DNA of 64,000 nucleotides from contig JAEWLN010000169.1 of assembly GCA_023457535.1 (NCBI GenBank), forward strand, positions 23,837 through 87,836, in the 5' to 3' direction. Within the stretch, counting starts at the first letter, position 1. Every line of letters starts with the position of its first letter. The notes under the pieces were generated by a model. The model saw only the letters and a program-made list of their open reading frames with translations. It had not been told where the DNA came from and did not search any database. Made by a program: the position numbers and the translations under genes. Below are positions 44,496-56,323 of the stretch, one piece after another. This DNA comes from Bacteroidota bacterium. Its GTDB lineage: Bacteria > Bacteroidota > Bacteroidia > Flavobacteriales > Flavobacteriaceae.

Positions 44496-44981
44496 ATGGA
44501 AACCGTTTATATCCAATCGCCGATAGGACCCGCGCGCATTACCGGTGATGCCGATGGCGTGTCGGTTATCTCCGTTTGCAATGAACCCGTAGAATGTTCC
44601 GATGAAATTCCCGCCGTGCTAACGGAAGCCGTTTTCCAATTGCGCGAATATTTTGCCGGCAGCCGCACCGATTTTACTTTCCGGATCAATCCCGAGGGTA
44701 CCGCATTCCAGCGAAATGTCTGGCGCGAGCTGTTGCAGATTTCGTTCGGCAAGACGGTTTCGTATTTGGAACTGGCCAAAAAGCTCGGCGATGTGAAAGC
44801 CATCCGCGCCGTAGCATCGGCCAATGGGAAAAATCCTTTGTGGATCGTGGTGCCGTGCCATCGCGTTATCGGAACCGACGGGTCCTTGACGGGTTACGCA
44901 GGTGGCTTGTGGCGCAAAAAATGGTTGCTTGAACACGAGAATCCATCGGGGCAGCACGCGCTATTTGATGCGGAAATCTAG
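44496..44981 (+). CDS. ogt: Methylated-DNA-[protein]-cysteine S-methyltransferase
   Basis: A 161-residue DNA repair protein that transfers the alkyl group from O6-alkylguanine to its own Cys121 in PCHRVIG. The helix-turn-helix segment and the C-terminal YAGGLWRKKWLLEHE are standard. No Ada-type N-terminal regulatory domain. The -7 box is only four bases upstream of the ATG. Confidence 0.95.
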   Translation: METVYIQSPIGPARITGDADGVSVISVCNEPVECSDEIPAVLTEAVFQLREYFAGSRTDFTFRINPEGTAFQRNVWRELLQISFGKTVSYLELAKKLGDVKAIRAVASANGKNPLWIVVPCHRVIGTDGSLTGYAGGLWRKKWLLEHENPSGQHALFDAEI

Positions 44982-44991
44982 ACCTACAGAT

Positions 44992-46140
44992 ATGAAAATC
45001 CTCAAAAAAATCATCCTGACGCTTACCGCCATCGTGTTGTTGCTCGTGGCGGCCCTTTATATTTTTGATTACGATTACCTGATCAAAGGCATTCGAACGG
45101 TTTATATGAACGGTCACAAAACGGCGTTCCTGGACGACTACAAATATTTTGACAACCGCGTGATGCCCAAAAGTGCCCAACCGCAGCCCTGGCCGGTGTC
45201 ATCGGCGTATAATGCCGTCCCGATGACGCCCAAAATGATGGAATGGCACCAAAAGATGGAAACCGTTGCTTTTTTGATCATCAAAAACGACAGCATCTGG
45301 AGCGAGAATTATTTCGACGGTTACGGCAAAGACTCCAGGTCCAACTCGTTCTCGATGGCCAAAAGCATGGTGTGTGCTGCGCTCGGCAAGGCGATCCAGC
45401 AAGGCAGGATTCGCAGTCTGGATCAGGAAGTATCCGATTTTTACCCGCAATATGCCGATGCAAAAGGTGGTCTGACCGTAGGCGACCTTGCGTCGATGGC
45501 CTCCGGGTTGGATTGGGACGAAAGTTATTACAGTCCGTTCTCGGTAACTACGCGCGCTTATTTTGACGATCAACTCGATGCCGTGACGTTGGGAATGAAG
45601 CGCATCGAACCCAGCGGCAAAAGCTACAAATACCTGAGCGGCAATACCCAATTACTGGCCATGTGTATCCAAAAGGCGACCGGTCAGGAATTGTCCCAAT
45701 ATATAGCCAAGGAGTTCTGGCAGCCGATGGGCGCTGAAAACGACGCGCTCTGGCAAACCGATCATCGCGGCGGGACCGTCAAAGCGTATTGCTGCGTGGC
45801 CTCAAATGCACGCGACTTTGCCCGGTTTGGCAAATTGTACCGCCAGTTTGGGAAATGGAACGGCCGTCAGATCATCGACTCGGCATTCGTCGCAAAATCC
45901 ATTGTGCCGCGCTTCCCCGATTCGCCGCAATATGGCTATGGTTGGTGGCTGGCCGAACGCGAAGGAAAACGCATTTTTTACATGCGCGGCCACCTCGGGC
46001 AATATACTATTGTGATTCCGCAAGACAATGTGATCATTGTAAGACTTGGACACCGCATGATCAGAAGTGATGTAGGAAAACCGGAAAGCCAGGATTTTGA
46101 TGTGTGGGTAAGTGAGAGCCTGAAAATGCTTCGCCAATAG
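44992..46140 (+). CDS. Beta-lactamase-fold serine hydrolase
   Basis: A 382-residue class C beta-lactamase/esterase-type protein with an N-terminal membrane anchor (~4-24). The nucleophile motif S-x-x-K is S121-MA-K124 (NSFSMAKS); the second motif is YKYLSGNTQ. Substrates of such proteins are varied (esters, D-peptides, lactams); nothing points to antibiotic resistance. It begins ten bases after ogt and probably shares its transcript. Confidence 0.85.
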   Translation: MKILKKIILTLTAIVLLLVAALYIFDYDYLIKGIRTVYMNGHKTAFLDDYKYFDNRVMPKSAQPQPWPVSSAYNAVPMTPKMMEWHQKMETVAFLIIKNDSIWSENYFDGYGKDSRSNSFSMAKSMVCAALGKAIQQGRIRSLDQEVSDFYPQYADAKGGLTVGDLASMASGLDWDESYYSPFSVTTRAYFDDQLDAVTLGMKRIEPSGKSYKYLSGNTQLLAMCIQKATGQELSQYIAKEFWQPMGAENDALWQTDHRGGTVKAYCCVASNARDFARFGKLYRQFGKWNGRQIIDSAFVAKSIVPRFPDSPQYGYGWWLAEREGKRIFYMRGHLGQYTIVIPQDNVIIVRLGHRMIRSDVGKPESQDFDVWVSESLKMLRQ

Positions 46141-46200
46141 GCATTTCCAATCGGTATTGTATCTGACATCGACAACGGCTATGACAATATCAAATCATAA

Positions 46201-48510
<2,310 letters not shown>

Positions 48511-48514
48511 TTAT

Positions 48515-48539
48515 AAAGCGCTTTCGGGCGCTTTTTTTT
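48515..48539 (+). terminator. Intrinsic terminator of katG
   Basis: AAAGCGC, loop TTTCGG, GCGCTTT with further T: 4 bases after the katG stop. Confidence 0.88.
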
Positions 48540-48743
48540 ATGGCCGGCGGGCGTCAACCCGATTTCTCCAACCCGACTTCCACGGCGCGTTCCGGGGTTT
48601 GCAAGGTATAACGTTTGACGGCGCTTATTTAGTAAATTTGGCGTAAATGCTTTGTTTTGTGGCAACAAAAATTTTATTCCCATGGTTCAAAACTACAGAT
48701 TTTCTGTAACCAACTCTGGACAAAACTTTCTACATTTAAACTT

Positions 48744-48751
48744 TAATTTTG
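48744..48751 (+). promoter_or_regulatory. -7 box 4 bases before the exonuclease start
   Basis: TAATTTTG matches TAnnTTTG; GCGCC... separates it by four bases from the ATG at 48756. A weaker box TACATTTA lies at 48730-48737, and TAAATTTG at 48633-48640 is a distant alternative. Confidence 0.45.
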
Positions 48752-48755
48752 CGCC

Positions 48756-49469
48756 ATGATCCACAAAATCAATCTGACAAATATCCTGTTTCTCGACATC
48801 GAAACCGTCCCATGCGAGGAACACTACAACAACCTTGACCCCGAATGGCAGCAGCTCTGGGAACAAAAAACCCAGTACCAACGCCGCGATGAGTATACGC
48901 CCGAAGACTTTTATGAGCGCGCCGGAATCTGGGCCGAATTTGGAAAAATCGTTTGCCTGTCCGTGGGTTATTTTACCTTCAAGGCGGACATACGACATTT
49001 TCGCGTGACTTCTTTTTTTGGCGACGAGGTCAGGATCCTCCAAGATTTCTGCAACCTGCTCGCCAATCACTTTAACGGTCCGCAACATTTGCTTTGCGGG
49101 CACAACGCCAGGGAATTCGACATACCGTTCATCGCCCGGCGCCTGATCATCAACGGGCTTCCAATGCCGGATAAACTGAATTTATTTGGCAGGAAGCCAT
49201 GGGAAATTCCGCATCTCGACACGCTTGAGTTATGGAAATTCGGGGATTATAAACACTTTACTTCACTCAAGTTGCTGACCAAGATTTTGGGCATTCCATC
49301 TTCAAAAGGCGACATCGACGGCAGTCAGGTAGGACATGTATATTACGTGGACAAAGACATTGATCGCATTGTGACCTATTGTGAAAAAGACGTGGTCGCC
49401 ACCGCTCAGGTATTCCTGAGGCTCCGACGCGAGGAGTTGCTCGTCGGCGATGAAATTCTCCACATTTGA
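48756..49469 (+). CDS. 3'-5' exonuclease of the PolB-like (DnaQ) superfamily
   Basis: A 237-residue RNase H-fold nuclease. Exo I has D14 and E16 in FLDIETVP, Exo II is HNAREFDIPF, and Exo III is YCEKDVVATAQ. It matches the stand-alone exonuclease family related to B-type polymerase proofreading domains (DNA_pol_B_exo2). Role probably in DNA repair; substrate unknown. It converges with the subtilase gene. Confidence 0.88.
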   Translation: MIHKINLTNILFLDIETVPCEEHYNNLDPEWQQLWEQKTQYQRRDEYTPEDFYERAGIWAEFGKIVCLSVGYFTFKADIRHFRVTSFFGDEVRILQDFCNLLANHFNGPQHLLCGHNAREFDIPFIARRLIINGLPMPDKLNLFGRKPWEIPHLDTLELWKFGDYKHFTSLKLLTKILGIPSSKGDIDGSQVGHVYYVDKDIDRIVTYCEKDVVATAQVFLRLRREELLVGDEILHI

Positions 49470-49474
49470 AAAAA

Positions 49475-49496
49475 AACCGGAGCATCAACTCCGGTT
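49475..49496. terminator. Bidirectional terminator between exonuclease and subtilase genes
   Basis: AACCGGAG, loop CATCAA, CTCCGGTT, with an A tract on the left and TTTCT on the right. It serves both converging genes. Confidence 0.88.
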
Positions 49497-49516
49497 TCTG
49501 GTTCGTTTTTCTCCGA

Positions 49517-52447
49517 TCAACGGTTCAGAACAATTTTCTTGGTCGTCTTGCGCTGGCCGTTTTCGACCGACAGCAGATAGATGCCATTTTGCAGATGGTC
49601 CAGATGAAGCGTTTCTGCATTGCCGACCGCATTTTGGGACAAAATATGCCGTCCCTGCAAATCATACAATGTCAATCGCGTCTGACCCGATAATGGTCCG
49701 TCTAGCGTGACGTTCACAACGCCTGTCGTCGGGTTTGGATGCACGCCAAAATCGATGGCTTCTCTCGAGGACACGCCCAAGGCAGGTTGCACCGTACAAA
49801 AGTTGATTTTTGCGAAATTGACTATGCCGCCGTCGCCCACATGTGGATCTGTGACATAAATAGACCACACGCCGTTGGCCGGCTTGTTGTTGAAGAAACT
49901 CAGGTTTTGTGTCGACCGGACCGTTCCCGTAAGTGCCGGAACGCCCGCTGTACAACTTACCGGAGCACCGGAATCGTCAATTGTACAATCAATTCCCTGA
50001 CTGTTGCCGCACGGCTCCTGTAACAAAATCACACGCGGGAAACCCATTTCAAAAGTCCCTTCGAGTGTGACGGTCAAATCGCCAATGGCGCTGTGGGTAA
50101 TGTCGAGCTCGACGTTGATATCGCCCACGGTCATATTTCCCGAAACCTCAAACTGCAAAATCGCCATGCCGCTCGCCTGATCGTTGATGGCCGCGTTGGC
50201 GTAATCCATGGGCTCGAAACTGTTGTTGCAAACCAGTTCGCCGGTTTGGAACGAAAACGTCAAAGCCTGGGTTCCTTCACCGCATTGGTTGGCGGCAAAT
50301 ACGCGCCAGTAATAGGTCGTTGCCTGGTCGAGATTGGTAAGGGTGTAACTGGTGGTGTTCGATGTTGCATCGGTAATGATGTTGTTGAAAGCAGCGTCCG
50401 TGGCCACTTGTACATGGTAGGAATCCGCGTCATTTGCGGCGGTCCACGTCAGCGATACACCAGGAGAAACGCCGGTTTGACCATTGATTGGCGCTACGGC
50501 GGCTACCTGGGCGAAGTCCGCGCTGGACACTTTGAGCATCACGGTTCTGGTTTCCGTTTCGCTTCCGTTGCCCGCAATGACAGCAACCGGATAGATTCCC
50601 GGGACTGCATTTTGCAAATTCGATACCGTCATCGTAAAATTCCCCGATGTGGTCATCGTTGCCGGTGAAAAAGAAGCTGTCGCGCCCGCGGGAAGCCCCG
50701 ATGCGCTGAACGTTGCCGCAGATGCGCCCGTATTGGCAAATCCAAACTGGAAGGTAGCAGATTGGTTCAGACAAGCCGTTTGCTCATCGGACAATGAAGT
50801 CACGCCAATTGCCGATGAAAGCCCGGTTACGATAAACGCAAAATCCTGCGGACCGTTTTGCAGCGTGCCTTTGTGCGTCACGGTAATGGTGTAAGTGCCC
50901 GCTTCCGGGTTGTTGATGTTGATGCGCTCGACATTGTCCACGGCATTATCCTCTGAGGCGATGGCCGGTGCGTTGGCGTCGCTTTGCAATTTCCACGGGT
51001 AAAACGTGCTGCCGTTTTTAGAGATCCGGATGTCCAGGTCGTTGACCAGTGCAGGCGTCGTGCCATTGAGTGTTCCGTTTACGGTCGTGCCCGGAACGTC
51101 GGTCCAGCAAATGGACGCGAGCAACGGCGCGGTTCCGTCTGATACGGCGGTAAACGTAAAGGTTTGTCCTTGCAGGAGCGTTTCTTCAGAAATCCACGAC
51201 TGCAAGCCGTTTTGTGAAATGGTCTGCGCGGCTTTTTTGGCATTGAGCAATCCCCAGCCCCAAACCGGATCAGGACCTACTTTTCCGCGATCATCGGCCG
51301 TATGGCAGGCCAGTCCTTTGAGTGTCGCCGATTTCATAAATCGGTTGGTGACATTGTTGTAATGTTGCTGGACAAGGATCAGCGTGCCCATCACATTGGG
51401 TGAGGCCATCGATGTGCCGCTCATTGATCCGTACGAGGTGTTACTGTTCGAGGTCGATGAGGTCACGCCCGAGCCGTTGCCGGCAATGTCCGGTTTGATC
51501 CGGCGGTCATCGGTTGGACCTTCGCTGCTGCTTGAATTGATCGAAACACTGACCAGATTGCCCTGCGTGTCGACGTTGGCATCCTGCGCATTGGCAACCA
51601 CGAGGTTGTTTTTGGCCGTTTTGTTGCCTGTGAGTTTGTCATATCCAGGCGTCATCGGAGACGGATTGTTCGCATTGCCATCGTTTCCCGCTGACAAGAC
51701 CATCAGGTAATACGGCGCGTTGTACGCAATGAGGTCGGCTGTTCGTGCCGCTCCTGAATACGCGCCCATAAACCAGCTGCCCGGCGCGTTCTCAACCGGA
51801 ATTCCGTAAGAGTGGTTGGACAGCAACATGCCATTGGCAGCCTCGGCGACCACTTCGGACGAATCGCTGTTCCAGTCGTAAGTGCGTACCGTGGATTGCG
51901 GCGCCATTCCCTTTGCATTGGCCTGTACGCCTGATGCGGCTACTGTGCCGGATACGTGTGTCGCATGCGCGCTAAGGGTTCCGGCAGCATCGTTTACCGT
52001 GGCACGCCCGCCGAATTCCTGGTGCGATACCCGTGTGGTGCCGCCGTCCCAAACCCCTGAGAACATACCTTGTCCGTTGAGGTTCAACCCCAGTGAGCCG
52101 CCAGAATGAAGGTGGTTGGCACGCGTGGATTTTGCCGCATTGACGTTGTCCAGCGAGTAGTAAATAGGTTTTCCGTCGTCGGACAGCGCCATGAGTTCGT
52201 CGAATTCGCCGTGCCCGTTCGGACGAAGGATCGGCCATCCGTTGATACGCGCGGCTTCAATCGCTTTGGCTTTCTGGATCTTGGCCTCGCGTGCGAGTTC
52301 CTTTTCGAGATTGCCCAACGCAACGAAATCATAGTGGCGGGTAATTTGTTTGACTTGTTTGGCATTCTGCGCAAAGGCAGGCAGCATCAGCACCGGCAGC
52401 AAAAACGCGCCTATGGTTTTTAAGGTAGCAGCAGTGGTATTTTTCAA
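49517..52447 (-). CDS. Secreted subtilisin-like protease with T9SS sorting domain
   Basis: A 976-residue S8 peptidase: signal peptide (1-26), propeptide, then a catalytic domain with Asp134 (GVWDGG), His161 (AHATHVSGT) and Ser346 (SGTSMASPN). After it come a fibronectin type III domain (~660-735, SPGVSLTWTAANDADSYHV), a P/Homo-B domain (~745-885, ITHSAIGDLTVTLEG...NGVWSIYVTD) and a C-terminal T9SS type A domain (~900-976, VHPNPTTGVVNVTL...GIYLLSVENGQ). It is exported through the Sec and type IX systems and either secreted or anchored on the surface. A TATATTTG box lies 29 bases upstream. Confidence 0.95.
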   Translation of the reverse strand: MKNTTAATLKTIGAFLLPVLMLPAFAQNAKQVKQITRHYDFVALGNLEKELAREAKIQKAKAIEAARINGWPILRPNGHGEFDELMALSDDGKPIYYSLDNVNAAKSTRANHLHSGGSLGLNLNGQGMFSGVWDGGTTRVSHQEFGGRATVNDAAGTLSAHATHVSGTVAASGVQANAKGMAPQSTVRTYDWNSDSSEVVAEAANGMLLSNHSYGIPVENAPGSWFMGAYSGAARTADLIAYNAPYYLMVLSAGNDGNANNPSPMTPGYDKLTGNKTAKNNLVVANAQDANVDTQGNLVSVSINSSSSEGPTDDRRIKPDIAGNGSGVTSSTSNSNTSYGSMSGTSMASPNVMGTLILVQQHYNNVTNRFMKSATLKGLACHTADDRGKVGPDPVWGWGLLNAKKAAQTISQNGLQSWISEETLLQGQTFTFTAVSDGTAPLLASICWTDVPGTTVNGTLNGTTPALVNDLDIRISKNGSTFYPWKLQSDANAPAIASEDNAVDNVERININNPEAGTYTITVTHKGTLQNGPQDFAFIVTGLSSAIGVTSLSDEQTACLNQSATFQFGFANTGASAATFSASGLPAGATASFSPATMTTSGNFTMTVSNLQNAVPGIYPVAVIAGNGSETETRTVMLKVSSADFAQVAAVAPINGQTGVSPGVSLTWTAANDADSYHVQVATDAAFNNIITDATSNTTSYTLTNLDQATTYYWRVFAANQCGEGTQALTFSFQTGELVCNNSFEPMDYANAAINDQASGMAILQFEVSGNMTVGDINVELDITHSAIGDLTVTLEGTFEMGFPRVILLQEPCGNSQGIDCTIDDSGAPVSCTAGVPALTGTVRSTQNLSFFNNKPANGVWSIYVTDPHVGDGGIVNFAKINFCTVQPALGVSSREAIDFGVHPNPTTGVVNVTLDGPLSGQTRLTLYDLQGRHILSQNAVGNAETLHLDHLQNGIYLLSVENGQRKTTKKIVLNR

Positions 52448-52475
52448 AATAATGTTTGGGTTTTCAAAAATTTTC

Positions 52476-52483
52476 CAAATATA
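52476..52483 (-). promoter_or_regulatory. -7 promoter box of the subtilase gene
   Basis: TATATTTG on the minus strand, 28 bases before the ATG at 52447. No clear -33 element. Confidence 0.5.
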
Positions 52484-52628
52484 CGCAATTGTGGTTCGCG
52501 TGCCGGTTTATTGTAGGTTTAGATATAAAATTAACGTAGGGTTGCGCATTTTGTGTGGAGAATCTGATAAAACGATAAAAAATTTCCAACCCAAACCGAT
52601 AAGCGTTACTTTTACGAAAAAATACACC

Positions 52629-54068
52629 ATGGTTTTAAGCAGATTCTGGCTCGCGATTTTTATTTCGTCGATCGCATTTATCATCATCGGCTTGTTTGCC
52701 GGAAACCATTATACCATCGACTTTATCCTCAACGGAAAAAAGGACGAACCCATTCTCATCGGCGAAAAATACCTTAAGGATGTTCCGCGTTTTGTGGCCG
52801 ATAGTATGGCTGCCAACGCAGATCGGACGTTTGTCTTGAACCGAAACACCTCGGACGCCGATACGACTTTTGTCTACAAAAACCAAACGGTCAAAATATA
52901 CAGCGGCGTCCAAAAATCCGACGGTTTGCTGCCCACGTGCAAAAACACCATCATCGATCTGATTATCCCGCTCATTGCTTACCTCGCCTTTTTTTGCGGG
53001 CTCATGGAGCTTTTGATCCTCTCGGGCGCGGCCGAAAAACTAGCCAAAGGGCTCAGTCCGGTATTTGTCAAGATTTTTCCGAGCGTGCCCAAAAACCACG
53101 AATCGATTTCGTACATGACGCTTAATTTTGCCGCGAATTTCCTCGGCCTGGATTCTGCCGCAACGCCGTTCGGACTTAAGGCGATGCAAAGTTTACAAGA
53201 GCTCAATCCCGATAAGGACCGCGCATCGGACCCGCAAATTATGTTCATGTGCCTTCATGCGGCCGGACTCACGCTGATCCCGACCTCTATCATTGGTTAC
53301 CGCGCGGCGGAAAATGCGGCCAATCCGGCAGATGTCATGTTGCCGTGCATCATCACTTCATTTATTGGAACCGTAGCGGCATTTTTGATTGTGGGAATCA
53401 GGCAGCGCATCAATTTCAGGAGCGCATCGCTCGTGATCGGGCTCATGGCGCTTATGGGCGCAATCGTGGGACTGCTGTTTTACATCAACGCGCTTGATCT
53501 GGTAGGCAAGAATTATTTCACATCAAATTTGTCAGGGTTGATGCTCGTAGGGATTATCGGCTTTACGCTGGTGTTTTCGTGGATGCGCGAAAAGCGATTT
53601 ACCGCGGCCGATACGACCATTTTCGACACTTTTGTAGCCGGCGCGCAAAACGGATTGAAAACCGGAGTAACTATTTTTCCGTATGTCCTTGGCATGCTTG
53701 TCGCGATTTCATTGTTCAGAAACAGCGGATTGTTCGAAATCATCAGCAACTGGATTTCGTTTGCCTTTTCGCAGATGGGCGTGTCCAAACAAATCACCGA
53801 CTCACTTCCTGTAGCCATGTTGCGACCATTCTCTTCAGGCGGTTCGCGCGGGTTCATGATCGATGCCATGCGTACGTTCGGGCCGGATTCGTTTACCGGA
53901 AGACTGGTTTGCATTTTCCAATGCAGCGCAGAGACGACGTTTTACGTCATTGCGGTTTATTTTGGATCGGTCAAGATCAAGAATACGCGCTATGTACTCA
54001 GCACCATGCTGCTCGTTGATTTGATTTGCGTTTTTGCCGCGATTTTTGTGGCGAGCTGGTTCTTTTAA
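52629..54068 (+). CDS. Nucleoside recognition (Gate) domain membrane protein, SpmA-SpmB fusion type
   Basis: A 479-residue inner-membrane protein with about ten helices and two Gate domains (~115-260 and ~340-470), like a fusion of the Bacillus spore maturation proteins SpmA and SpmB. The segment LDSAATPFGLKAMQSLQEL is characteristic of SpmA. Such fusions are common in non-sporulating Bacteroidota; a transport role is assumed but no substrate is known. ATG 52629 follows a TACTTTTA box. It overlaps the end of the next gene, which converges. Confidence 0.85.
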   Translation: MVLSRFWLAIFISSIAFIIIGLFAGNHYTIDFILNGKKDEPILIGEKYLKDVPRFVADSMAANADRTFVLNRNTSDADTTFVYKNQTVKIYSGVQKSDGLLPTCKNTIIDLIIPLIAYLAFFCGLMELLILSGAAEKLAKGLSPVFVKIFPSVPKNHESISYMTLNFAANFLGLDSAATPFGLKAMQSLQELNPDKDRASDPQIMFMCLHAAGLTLIPTSIIGYRAAENAANPADVMLPCIITSFIGTVAAFLIVGIRQRINFRSASLVIGLMALMGAIVGLLFYINALDLVGKNYFTSNLSGLMLVGIIGFTLVFSWMREKRFTAADTTIFDTFVAGAQNGLKTGVTIFPYVLGMLVAISLFRNSGLFEIISNWISFAFSQMGVSKQITDSLPVAMLRPFSSGGSRGFMIDAMRTFGPDSFTGRLVCIFQCSAETTFYVIAVYFGSVKIKNTRYVLSTMLLVDLICVFAAIFVASWFF

Positions 54069-54964
54069 TCCAGGATCATTTTTGCAGATTTTATAGTTTT
54101 TCCATCCTGGACCAATTCCGCCAGATACAGACCGCTTGCGAGGTTTTCGCGTGCAACGGTAATTTTGTTGCCGTTGAGGTGGTATACCCGGCGCACACAC
54201 TGGCCGTTGGCGTTGTACAGATTGAGCTGTGCGTTGTCGAGCGCCTGGCTTGCATCGATGAATAAAGTTTGTCCCATCGGGTTGGGCGAAAAGAAAACAC
54301 CTGCGGTAGCCTGATGCTCCATTGTTCCGAGCGGTGCGAATGCGCCGCAATATTCCGGATCGCCAAACACATGCGTGCTGCCCAGAAAACTGCATTGGGT
54401 GTACACGCGGTAGCCGCCGCCACTTGAATAGACGGGTGCGTACATGAAAAAGTCCGGGTAGAACGGATGCGCATTCGTACCCACGCCTTCAATCCAGGTC
54501 TGGTATACATGGCCGCCATTGAAAAGCGGAACAGATTTGAGCGTGATGCGTTTGCGCATACCTGCGTTTACGGCTATTTCGTCTACCGTGGCAGTGAACG
54601 CAACCCCTTTAAGCGTAATTTCATCGTCCGTTTCAAGGCTGAAATCGTAAAGCAATTCGTCGGCGCCATTGACGATTTTATAGATTTTTCGCGCATCGGC
54701 ATCTTCGCGCAGATAAATGGTGTCCATCAAAACACTGGGCGACACGCTCCATTGCGGGAACGGATCGACGAATTTTTTGTAAGTATGCGATCCGATGACG
54801 GCATCCACGGGCGCTTCTATCACTTTGGTAATGGGCGGGCGGCAGCACGATACCCAATCGTAAACCACCCAGGTGGGCTGCTCGAGCAACGGATGATATT
54901 CTTGTGCCGAAAGACCGGCTCCACTACACAAACAAGCGACTAAAAAAAGTAATTTTGTTTTCAT
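54065..54964 (-). CDS. Secreted protein with T9SS sorting domain
   Basis: A 299-residue protein with a signal peptide (1-20, ending LSA-QE) and a C-terminal T9SS type A domain (~225-299: SPNPMGQTLFID...ENLASGLYLAELVQDGK). The middle part has no family I recognise; it contains two adjacent Cys (VSCCRPP) and looks beta-rich. ATG 54964 was chosen because upstream residues are not signal-like. Its stop overlaps the Gate-protein stop by three bases. Confidence 0.82.
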   Translation of the reverse strand: MKTKLLFLVACLCSGAGLSAQEYHPLLEQPTWVVYDWVSCCRPPITKVIEAPVDAVIGSHTYKKFVDPFPQWSVSPSVLMDTIYLREDADARKIYKIVNGADELLYDFSLETDDEITLKGVAFTATVDEIAVNAGMRKRITLKSVPLFNGGHVYQTWIEGVGTNAHPFYPDFFMYAPVYSSGGGYRVYTQCSFLGSTHVFGDPEYCGAFAPLGTMEHQATAGVFFSPNPMGQTLFIDASQALDNAQLNLYNANGQCVRRVYHLNGNKITVARENLASGLYLAELVQDGKTIKSAKMILD

Positions 54965-55148
54965 ATCCGATGCGTTTTTGAGGTTCGGGATCACGGCATC
55001 TTGCACGTAATACTGATACAATTTTACGCAGGATGCGCCAAACCGCCGCTTTTTTTCCGCAATCATCCCAGAAAGCCGATAAAACACGTTTTCGGATGTA
55101 ACAATATCAGATTCATACTACTAAATATAAATCATTAATCAAAATCAC

Positions 55149-55601
55149 ATGAAAACAGACATTTTTGATCCGCAGGCCAATGCGTCGCTGCAGGAACGGT
55201 TGCACCAGCTCACAGCGCAAAACCAACCCGTTTGGGGTAAGATGAATGCCGCGCAAATGGTGCTGCATTGCCAAAAGCCGCTTGATGTGGCCGACGGTAA
55301 ACTGGTGCTCAAACGCAATCTCATCGGATTCTTATTCGGGAAAATGGCCAAAAAAAGTTTCCTCAAAAGTGCGGAATTCAAGAAAAACCTTCCCACCGCG
55401 CCGCAATTCAAAATCGAACATGATCCGGGCTTTGAAGCCGAAAAACAAGTGCTGCTCGAGGCGATCCGCAAATTTGGCACCGTCGGCCCTAAAGTTATTG
55501 TCAATAGGAAACATCCGTTTTTTGGGACGATGGACGACCACGAATGGGGCGTGTTGCAGTACAAACACCTCGACCATCATTTTAAGCAGTTTGGTCTGTA
55601 A
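55149..55601 (+). CDS. DUF1569 protein (DinB-like helical fold)
   Basis: A 150-residue soluble protein of the DUF1569 family, related to DinB/YfiT four-helix proteins; His residues of a possible metal site are in VLHCQKPLDV and LDHHFKQF. Function unknown. A stand-alone gene between two minus-strand genes, closed by a strong bidirectional terminator. Confidence 0.8.
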   Translation: MKTDIFDPQANASLQERLHQLTAQNQPVWGKMNAAQMVLHCQKPLDVADGKLVLKRNLIGFLFGKMAKKSFLKSAEFKKNLPTAPQFKIEHDPGFEAEKQVLLEAIRKFGTVGPKVIVNRKHPFFGTMDDHEWGVLQYKHLDHHFKQFGL

Positions 55602-55608
55602 AAAAAAG

Positions 55609-55645
55609 ATCCCGAATGGCATCATGTCATCCGGGATTTTTTTTT
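55609..55645. terminator. Bidirectional terminator between the DUF1569 gene and scoB
   Basis: ATCCCGAATG and CATCCGGGAT pair with one mismatch; eight A precede and nine T follow. Confidence 0.85.
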
Positions 55646-55658
55646 AACGGTGGCCTTA

Positions 55659-56318
55659 TTATCCGATGGCCATCTCCGGTATATCGCCTTCCACGATCAG
55701 ATCGGCCTCGGTAGAAGCGATGATGTGCTCCACCGAAACGCCCGGCGCGCGTTCGAGCAGTCTGAAACCATTTGGCGTGATTTCCATGACCGCGAGTTCG
55801 GTCACGACCTTTTTGACGCATCCCACGCCCGTGAGAGGCAATGTGCAACGCTTTAATATTTTCGATTCGCCTGCTTTGTTGACGTGCATCATCGCGACGA
55901 TGATGTTCTCTGCAGACGCCACGAGGTCCATCGCGCCGCCCATTCCTTTGACCATTTTGCCTGGAATCTTCCAGTTTGCGATGTCGCCGTTTTCCGCCAC
56001 TTCCATCGCGCCAAGGATCGTCAGGTCTACTTTCTGGCTGCGGATCATGCCAAAACTAAACGCAGAATCAAAAAAACTTGCGCCCGGCAGTGTTGTGATC
56101 GTTTGCTTTCCGGCGTTGATGATATCTGCATCTTCTTCACCCGCGAACGGGAACGGACCCATTCCGAGCACGCCGTTTTCGCTTTGGAATTCGACCGAAA
56201 TATCGGTACGGACATAATTGGCCACCAATGTTGGGATCCCGATGCCAAGGTTGACGTAATAGCCGTCTTTGACCTCTTTGGCAATGCGTTGTGCGATTTG
56301 TTCTTTTCCGAGTGCCAT
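55659..56318 (-). CDS. scoB: 3-oxoacid CoA-transferase subunit B
   Basis: A 219-residue CoA-transferase beta subunit with the catalytic Glu in SENGVLGMGPFP. With subunit A it transfers CoA between succinyl-CoA (or acetyl-CoA) and a 3-oxoacid, for ketone-body or amino-acid breakdown. Unusually, subunit A is not the next gene: a fibronectin-type lipoprotein gene lies between them on the same strand. ATG 56318. Confidence 0.93.
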   Translation of the reverse strand: MALGKEQIAQRIAKEVKDGYYVNLGIGIPTLVANYVRTDISVEFQSENGVLGMGPFPFAGEEDADIINAGKQTITTLPGASFFDSAFSFGMIRSQKVDLTILGAMEVAENGDIANWKIPGKMVKGMGGAMDLVASAENIIVAMMHVNKAGESKILKRCTLPLTGVGCVKKVVTELAVMEITPNGFRLLERAPGVSVEHIIASTEADLIVEGDIPEMAIG

Positions 56319-56323
56319 AATTT

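Noticed and set aside
44992..46140. Antibiotic-resistance beta-lactamase
   Set aside because: Only the general fold and S-x-x-K are present; membrane anchor and second motif point to an esterase/peptidase-type hydrolase.
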